Part shown: piece by piece, positions 58,049 to 64,000 of the stretch
How the letters are laid out: the number at the start of each line of letters is the position of its first letter
Numbering within the stretch: position 1 is the first letter of the stretch
Origin: JBCBDX01 sp038529265
GTDB taxonomy: Bacteria; Pseudomonadota; Alphaproteobacteria; Rhizobiales; Rhizobiaceae
Length of the DNA stretch: 64,000 nt
Reading direction: 5' to 3'
Assembly (NCBI GenBank): GCA_038529265.1
Contig: JBCBDX010000008.1
Location: 116,925 to 180,924 of the forward strand
Program-made: the position numbers and the translations under genes
The notes under the pieces: model-generated
Told to the model about the DNA's origin: nothing
Database searches by the model: none
What the model saw: only the letters and a program-made list of their open reading frames with translations

Positions 58049-58978
58049 ATGGCAACTTTACTGATTGCTGAACATGACAATTCGGCGCTTTCCGATCAAA
58101 CGAACAAGACGCTTACAGCTGCCAAAGAAATTGGTGGCGATGTCCACATCCTGGTGGCTGGCAGCGGCGCCGGAGCCGTGGCCGAGGCGGCCTCAAAACT
58201 CGACGGCGTATCAAAAGTCCTTCACGCCGACGATGCCGCTTTGGAGCAACAGCTTGCAGAGCCCATGGCGGCCCTAATTGTCTCACTTGCCGAGGTCTAT
58301 GACACCATCATAGCCCCGGCGACTACAAGCGGGAAAAACATCTTGCCGCGTGTTGCTGCGTTGCTTGATGTCATGCAGATTTCGGAAGTGATGGAGATCG
58401 TGGATGCCACGACCTTCAAACGTCCCATTTATGCAGGTAATGCCATACAGACGGTGAAAGCGACCGATGCAAAGCGTGTTATCACGGTTCGGACAGCGTC
58501 GTTTAATGCTACCGGTGAAGGCGGCTCTGCGGCTGTTGAAGCCATTGGCGCTACGGCTGATCCGGCTCTTTCGAAGTATATATCCACTGAGCTCTCAGGT
58601 GGTGATCGTCCCGAACTTACCTCGGCGAAAATCATCATCTCTGGCGGCCGCGCTCTTGGTTCCTCAGAAAAATTCGAAGAAGTTGTATTGCCGGTTGCCG
58701 ACAAGCTCGGCGCTGCAGTTGGTGCTTCTCGCGCAGCAGTGGATGCTGGCTATGCGCCCAACGATTGGCAAGTCGGCCAAACCGGTAAGATTGTTGCCCC
58801 AGAGCTTTATATCGCAGCAGGTATCTCGGGCGCCATTCAGCACCTGGCCGGCATGAAAGACTCCAAGATTATCGTTGCTATCAACAAGGACGAAGATGCT
58901 CCGATCTTCCAGGTTGCGGACTACGGTCTCGTTGCAGACCTATTTGATGTGCTGCCAGAGCTGGAAAAAGCGCTGTAA
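58049..58978 (+). CDS. etfA: Electron transfer flavoprotein subunit alpha
   Basis: A 309-residue FAD-binding subunit. The C-terminal FAD domain is conserved: SGGRALGSSEKFEEVVLPVA, GASRAAVDAGYAPNDWQVGQ and YIAAGISGAIQHLAGMKDS. The pair delivers electrons to the ETF-ubiquinone oxidoreductase for the respiratory chain. A GGGAG lies before the ATG. The sequence is intact; an intrinsic terminator follows. Confidence 0.97.
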   Translation: MATLLIAEHDNSALSDQTNKTLTAAKEIGGDVHILVAGSGAGAVAEAASKLDGVSKVLHADDAALEQQLAEPMAALIVSLAEVYDTIIAPATTSGKNILPRVAALLDVMQISEVMEIVDATTFKRPIYAGNAIQTVKATDAKRVITVRTASFNATGEGGSAAVEAIGATADPALSKYISTELSGGDRPELTSAKIIISGGRALGSSEKFEEVVLPVADKLGAAVGASRAAVDAGYAPNDWQVGQTGKIVAPELYIAAGISGAIQHLAGMKDSKIIVAINKDEDAPIFQVADYGLVADLFDVLPELEKAL

Positions 58979-59005
58979 GTCTTTTTCAGAAAATGTCACT
59001 TTCAA

Positions 59006-59037
59006 AGCCGCAACCCAAGATGGTTGCGGCTTTTTTT
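59006..59037 (+). terminator. Intrinsic terminator after etfA
   Basis: AGCCGCAACC (59006-59015) pairs perfectly with GGTTGCGGCT (59022-59031) over a 6-base loop, followed by a run of T to 59037. It ends the etfBA transcript. The next gene's ATG starts only 11 bases later. Confidence 0.93.
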
Positions 59038-59047
59038 GTGGGGTCGC

Positions 59048-60535
59048 ATGAGCGAGACAGTTGCTGAGCATACCGGCGGAACATTTTGCCCCAAGGCTAA
59101 TCGCCATTTCGTATTGATTGCTGCCATTCTTGCAAGCGCTATGGGCTTTATCGACGGGTCGGTTGTATCCATTGCCATGCCGTCTTTGATGGCTGATCTT
59201 GATGCACGGATCGCTCAAGGCATCTGGATCAATAATGGTTACATGCTGCCGCTATCAGCGCTCGTTTTGGTTGGCGGTGCGCTGGGAGATGTTTACGGCC
59301 AGCGTCGCAGTTTTATTGCTGGGATTTTCCTTTTTGTCATCGCCTCGGCACTTTGCGCCGTCGCACCCAATGCTGACTTGTTGATTGCAGCCCGAGTGGT
59401 GCAGGGCATTGGTGCGGCTATCATGGTACCCGGAAGTCTGGCCATTCTTGCAAAAGCTTATCCCAAAGAGGAGCGAGGTGCTGCTATTGGTACATGGGCT
59501 GCGGCCTCCGCTGTAACCACTGCGTTAGGCCCGATGGTCGGTGGCTTGGTTCTGCAGACGCTTGGCGACAGCGCGTGGCGGCTGATTTTCGCCATTAACC
59601 TTCCTATCGGTGCGTTTGCCGTATTCTTGCTTTGGCGATTGGTTCCTGATGATGAAGCAGATGGTGGTCGGTCTCCTGACTGGGTCGGGGCGTTATTCAT
59701 TTCTATCGCATTGCTTTTACTCGCTTATGGGCTGGCTGCACCGGAGGGCGAAGAAAGTTCAGTTGCCAGCGCTTCGCAGATCATCAGTTTTTCGTTGCCC
59801 GCCTTGATAGCATTCGCACTATTCCTCTGGTGGGAAAGCCGTGCACCGGCTCCAATGGTACCCCTGCGATTGTTTGCCTCGTCTACTTTTTCTGGCGCCA
59901 ACATTTTGACGTTCAGTTTCTATTTCGGCCTGTCGGCTGTGCTGTTCTTCTTGCCCATTACGATGATTGACGCATGGGGTGTCGGTCAGCTTCAGGTCGC
60001 GCTGGCGTTTCTTCCGATATCAGTAGCTATCGGGCTTTTGTCGGGTTTTGTTGGGCGCTTGGCGGATCGCGTCGGGCCAGCACCCTTGCTTACGACCGGT
60101 TCGATTACGGTTGCCATTGCTTATGTGGGATTGGCACTGGCAGCACCAATGCAATCATTTTGGCTATCAGTTTTACCCTTCTTGTCATTGACTGCCATCG
60201 GGTTGGCGCTTGTGGTATCGCCGCTCTCGACGGCGGTTATGACCTCAGTTGATGAGACCAATACGGGTTCAGCTTCCGGCGTTAACAACGCAGTCTCGCG
60301 TGTCGCCGGTCTTTTTGCTGTTGCGTTGATGGGATTATTGGCAGCTACGGTTTACAATGGCTCAGTCGGCGTGACGCCTGGCGATTACGGCCTTTCGAGT
60401 GCTGCAGAAAATGCAGATGCCCACAGTCAAGCTATGACGGCTGCATTCCAGGCAGTTGCTTTGGTTGCGGCTGCATTGTCGTTTATTTCGGCGGCGGTGG
60501 CCTGGCTGATGATCCGCAAACCGCCTTCTAGCTAA
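59048..60535 (+). CDS. MFS multidrug exporter, 14-helix DHA2 family (EmrB/QacA-like)
   Basis: A 495-residue transporter with about 14 helices. The motif-A region GGALGDVYGQRRSFIAGIFL, the antiporter motif C region (AASAVTTALGPMVGGLVL) and an early acidic residue (IDGSVVSIAMPSL) fit proton-driven drug export. The ATG at 59048 (MSETVAEH) is right behind the etf terminator; a start at 59024 would lie in the terminator. The substrate is not predictable. No adjacent regulator or membrane fusion protein is seen. Its stop overlaps the M23 stop by 4 bases. Confidence 0.88.
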   Translation: MSETVAEHTGGTFCPKANRHFVLIAAILASAMGFIDGSVVSIAMPSLMADLDARIAQGIWINNGYMLPLSALVLVGGALGDVYGQRRSFIAGIFLFVIASALCAVAPNADLLIAARVVQGIGAAIMVPGSLAILAKAYPKEERGAAIGTWAAASAVTTALGPMVGGLVLQTLGDSAWRLIFAINLPIGAFAVFLLWRLVPDDEADGGRSPDWVGALFISIALLLLAYGLAAPEGEESSVASASQIISFSLPALIAFALFLWWESRAPAPMVPLRLFASSTFSGANILTFSFYFGLSAVLFFLPITMIDAWGVGQLQVALAFLPISVAIGLLSGFVGRLADRVGPAPLLTTGSITVAIAYVGLALAAPMQSFWLSVLPFLSLTAIGLALVVSPLSTAVMTSVDETNTGSASGVNNAVSRVAGLFAVALMGLLAATVYNGSVGVTPGDYGLSSAAENADAHSQAMTAAFQAVALVAAALSFISAAVAWLMIRKPPSS

Positions 60536-62544
60536 AGTGCTGCGACCGTTTCAGTCTCTGGCTCGCTGGCGAGCAGAGCGTCAATACGGTCGCGTTCCAG
60601 CATGAAGGCAATGAGTTCGTCGCCAGTCAGTGTATCACTATCGGGCAGACGAACGCGCAGCGGGTCCACGCGCTTTCCATTTACGCGCATCTCGTAATGC
60701 AGATGCGGGCCAGTAGAGAGGCCCGTAGTACCTATATAGCCAATGACTTGCCCTTGTTTTACGCGTGCACCTGGCTGGATGCCTTTGGCAAAGCGCGTTT
60801 GGTGCGAATAGGATGTCTCATAACCGTTAGCATGCCGGATAACTGTTTGCCGTCCATAGCCGCCAGCCCACCCAGCTTTCTCGATGGTTCCGTTACCTGG
60901 CGCGATAATGGGCGTGCCGTGCGGGGCAGACCAGTCAACACCCCAATGCATTTTTGAATAGCCAAGGATTGGATGACGTCTCATGCCGAAGCCGGATCGG
61001 AATTTGCCGCTCGGTACAGGGTTCCTCAAAAGGAATTGGCGAGCGCTTCTGCCTTCACCGTCATAATAGCCAACAGAACCATCAGACTTTCTGAACTTGT
61101 AAAACCGGTTGTTCTGACCATTGAAATTGGCGCTGACATAGAGGAGGTCGCGTTCAAGATCCTCGCTTGTTTCACCATCTTCTGGGAGAGAGTAAAACAA
61201 CTCCAGTCCGTCATCGGCACGTATGCGTGCACGGAAGTCTACGTCGGCTGCGACCATCTTGATGATGCGATCCGCGATGGATGTTGGCAAATCATGCGAT
61301 GCAACAGCACGGTGTATTGCGTCATACGCTGTGGGTAGATTGGCTGTGTTAATCGGTGGGAGTACTGGTTCTTCGTTTGCCGCACTCAGCTTTTTCATAA
61401 CTCCGCGATCGACAGGCTCCTGAGCTGGTACGTACTGACCAACATCATTGAGTGCGATCGTCATCAGATGCTCACTGCCACGATAAACTGAAGCGCGTTT
61501 GACCGCCCACATCTTTTGGCCGCTCTCTCGTTCCAGTCCCAAGCGAACCGATTGGCCGCCTGATAGCTGCTGACTGTTCAAGAGTGTGGCGATTGCCTCA
61601 CCCATGCCATCAAGGCCCGCATAGTCCACTGTCGAGAATGCTTCGGTGATTTCAATGTCGCTGCGAGCTTCAACCAGGTCTTCTTTATAGGAGCTAGCGC
61701 CACTTGCTGTACCAGAGGGTGCAACCGAGACATTTTGCGGGACAATTCTCGTCACTTGAGGTGCCACAAGCGCTTGAAGCGAAGGATTGTCTATTCCAAA
61801 TCTCAGAGGATCAACATAGTTGACGGACGCTACCTTTGTTTCGCCGCCTGTAAGCAGCGCAGCATTTGTTCGTAGTATTTGCTCTGCCTCATCGGCTGAG
61901 ATAGTGAACTCCGATACATCTACATCTGTGTTGAACTCGAAGTCGGTGACTTTAACGGCTGCTTCGGTTTCGACATTGGCGCCATATATAAGTGCGCCGG
62001 TAACGCCGCTGTCCGGCACCGGTGGTACATTACCCTCTGCGAAAATGGTCAGCGGATTGAAGGGCGGATACTCGGCATCATCTGCCTGAACGCGTGCCAA
62101 CGAGATTGTCAGGTGTTCAAATGGCTTGGTGCGAATAACATTGGAGTCACCAACCTGGGTAACCGTGGAGACACTCATTCGACGCCGGTCGGGCAACTCA
62201 TTCGCGATCGCTAAACTGCCAGACGTGACAAGTCTGCTTGTTTTTGCGTCACCGCCGGTGGCGACTGTCCCGTCTTGAAGCTCCGTAAACCGGCCAATCT
62301 CTGGGGGTGTCGCCAACAGCTGCTTGCCATCGAGCGCTGTCAATAATGCTGCGCCCATAAGCGCCGTCGATGCAACGCCGGTTAGAATTGTTCCGGACAG
62401 CCAGCGCAGTGAAACTTCCCGCCGATCCGGCTTTCGCACTTTGCCAGTTAGCAGTGGCGCTTCGTCTGGATCGGTAATGTCGACAAGATTGGGGCGATTG
62501 GACACGCGATTTTCTTCTCTGTTTCCAGTGCGCGGTTGAAGCAC
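60532..62544 (-). CDS. M23-family (LytM-type) peptidoglycan endopeptidase, membrane-anchored
   Basis: A 670-residue protein. A cytoplasmic head (about 1-45, with VDITDPDEAP) precedes one helix (about 47-70), then a long periplasmic region and a C-terminal LytM domain (about 540-640) with HPILGYSKMHWGVDWSAPHG (zinc His and Asp), GYGRQTVIRHANGYETSYSH and the GPHLHYE zinc site. It cuts or regulates cross-links during envelope growth and division. A GTG start is used; a second GTG 39 bases further on, behind GAGAAGAAA, is an alternative. It is divergent from the rRNA operon. Confidence 0.92.
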   Translation of the reverse strand: MLQPRTGNREENRVSNRPNLVDITDPDEAPLLTGKVRKPDRREVSLRWLSGTILTGVASTALMGAALLTALDGKQLLATPPEIGRFTELQDGTVATGGDAKTSRLVTSGSLAIANELPDRRRMSVSTVTQVGDSNVIRTKPFEHLTISLARVQADDAEYPPFNPLTIFAEGNVPPVPDSGVTGALIYGANVETEAAVKVTDFEFNTDVDVSEFTISADEAEQILRTNAALLTGGETKVASVNYVDPLRFGIDNPSLQALVAPQVTRIVPQNVSVAPSGTASGASSYKEDLVEARSDIEITEAFSTVDYAGLDGMGEAIATLLNSQQLSGGQSVRLGLERESGQKMWAVKRASVYRGSEHLMTIALNDVGQYVPAQEPVDRGVMKKLSAANEEPVLPPINTANLPTAYDAIHRAVASHDLPTSIADRIIKMVAADVDFRARIRADDGLELFYSLPEDGETSEDLERDLLYVSANFNGQNNRFYKFRKSDGSVGYYDGEGRSARQFLLRNPVPSGKFRSGFGMRRHPILGYSKMHWGVDWSAPHGTPIIAPGNGTIEKAGWAGGYGRQTVIRHANGYETSYSHQTRFAKGIQPGARVKQGQVIGYIGTTGLSTGPHLHYEMRVNGKRVDPLRVRLPDSDTLTGDELIAFMLERDRIDALLASEPETETVAAL

Positions 62545-62658
62545 AATAATATCTGCTTCCTATATGGATGCAAATGCGGCAATTTTTGCCTCCAAATAGG
62601 CTGATTTGGCCATGTTTATTTATTGGCAAAAAAAACGCAAAAAAGTTCAGATTCCTGA

Positions 62659-62688
62659 TTGACAGTTTTGTGTCACCGGGATTATACA
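62659..62688 (+). promoter_or_regulatory. rRNA operon promoter
   Basis: TTGACA (62659-62664), a 17-base spacer and TTATAC (62682-62687) form a near-ideal sigma-70 promoter; TATACA one base further gives an 18-base spacing. The transcription start near 62694 leaves a leader of about 340 bases before the 16S gene. Confidence 0.75.
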
Positions 62689-63032
62689 CCGCTCACCAAC
62701 GAGGGCGGCACCGCCGCTGGCGGCAAAACGCTTCGCTCTGTTGGTCATCATAAAGAGAGCCGCTTCAGCGACCCTCACACGGTTCAAAGCATCAAGCCAC
62801 GAACCGGGACACTGCTTCGCTTTGTCTGATCTTTGACAATTGAATATGGAAGAAAGAGAAACGTGGGCGGCAGTCTTCTGCCATGCCGAGAGCTTATGCT
62901 CGAAGCGTAAAGAGACAACTGGTGTCGTACACGTTTCTGACAGAGACTTTTAAACTCGTCGCGTTAGCGACGGTGTACAAAATGTTCTCGTCAATTCAAA
63001 AGCGTGTAAGCGACGCCAGGCAAATTCTCATT
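62689..63032 (+). other. rRNA leader with boxA-like antitermination site and a local stem
   Basis: This is the only stretch above 300 bases without a gene, together with the 114 bases before it that hold the M23 and rRNA promoters. TGATCTTTGACA (62827-62838) matches the boxA consensus TGCTCTTTAACA at 10 of 12 positions and would load the Nus antitermination complex. AGAAACGTG (62857-62865) pairs with CACGTTTCT (62930-62938) to give a 9-base stem closing about 64 bases, likely part of the pre-16S leader fold. No gene is seen here. Confidence 0.6.

Positions 63033-64000
<968 letters not shown>

Overview
The window comes from a chromosome of an alphaproteobacterium, most likely of the Hyphomicrobiales (Rhizobiales). 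The evidence is a partial 16S rRNA gene at the right edge with alphaproteobacterial signature sequence, a SAM-II riboswitch before metA, and gene orders typical of that group: aroB-aroK / small membrane protein / xerD / accA; lysC-ptsP-prfA-prmC-DUF4167-clpB; comF-grxC-nitrilase-DUF1178; SDR-HIG1-PduO next to etfBA. The genus cannot be fixed by eye. I see no insertion sequence, prophage, CRISPR array or clear pseudogene. Apart from the two ends (aroB and 16S are cut by the window) the region is intact and gene-dense. The only gene-free stretch over 300 bases is the rRNA promoter and leader at 62545-63032.

Layout. 1-6053: shikimate genes (aroB, aroK), xerD, accA, a lipoprotein L,D-transpeptidase, a TusA-like protein and a D,D-carboxypeptidase. 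6158-10022: an M20 amidohydrolase with a GNAT enzyme, then a BigR-type sulfide/persulfide island (ArsR-family repressor, two YeeE/YedE half-transporters, persulfide dioxygenase). 10057-12677: a TetR regulator and an OmpR/EnvZ-like two-component pair. 12873-15729: an accessory-looking patch of small exported or anchored proteins, namely an EF-hand protein, an unrecognised 106-residue protein, two tandem paralogous proteins of unknown function and a membrane-anchored DUF1330-like protein. 15823-22861: glycerate 2-kinase, GNAT, metA with its riboswitch, 3-hydroxybutyryl-CoA dehydrogenase, a second L,D-transpeptidase, a TadG-like protein, a YjbR protein and a coiled-coil protein. 22898-32040: a large leftward block from lysC to clpB. 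32189-41458: ubiG, a thioredoxin/CcdA pair, the comF-to-DUF1178 operon, a methyltransferase, a short Flp pilin, mutT, argJ and a PpiC-type foldase. 41681-48950: secA, a polysaccharide flippase with a FemAB-like acyltransferase, and an acyl-CoA synthetase. 49014-57146: tRNA-Leu(CAA), exoD, dsbB, HNH nuclease, DNA glycosylase, glutamyl-Q tRNA(Asp) synthetase, BrkB-like membrane protein, SDR, HIG1-like protein, cobalamin adenosyltransferase and rhomboid protease. 57279-64000: etfBA, an MFS exporter, a LytM-type endopeptidase and the start of an rRNA operon.

Functional themes. Envelope building and remodelling recur: two L,D-transpeptidases, a D,D-carboxypeptidase, a LytM peptidase, secA, a PpiC foldase, a flippase with a FemAB partner, and exoD. 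Extracytoplasmic thiol chemistry is also well represented (CcdA with a leader-bearing thioredoxin, DsbB), as is sulfur handling (TusA-like protein, BigR island, SAM-controlled metA). etfBA, hbdA and the acyl-CoA synthetase are separate acyl-CoA oxidation genes. The least explained sequences are the 13.4-15.7 kb patch, the Cys-capped coiled-coil protein at 22.4 kb, a strong dyad before etfBA, and a perfect palindrome that contains the flippase ribosome binding site.
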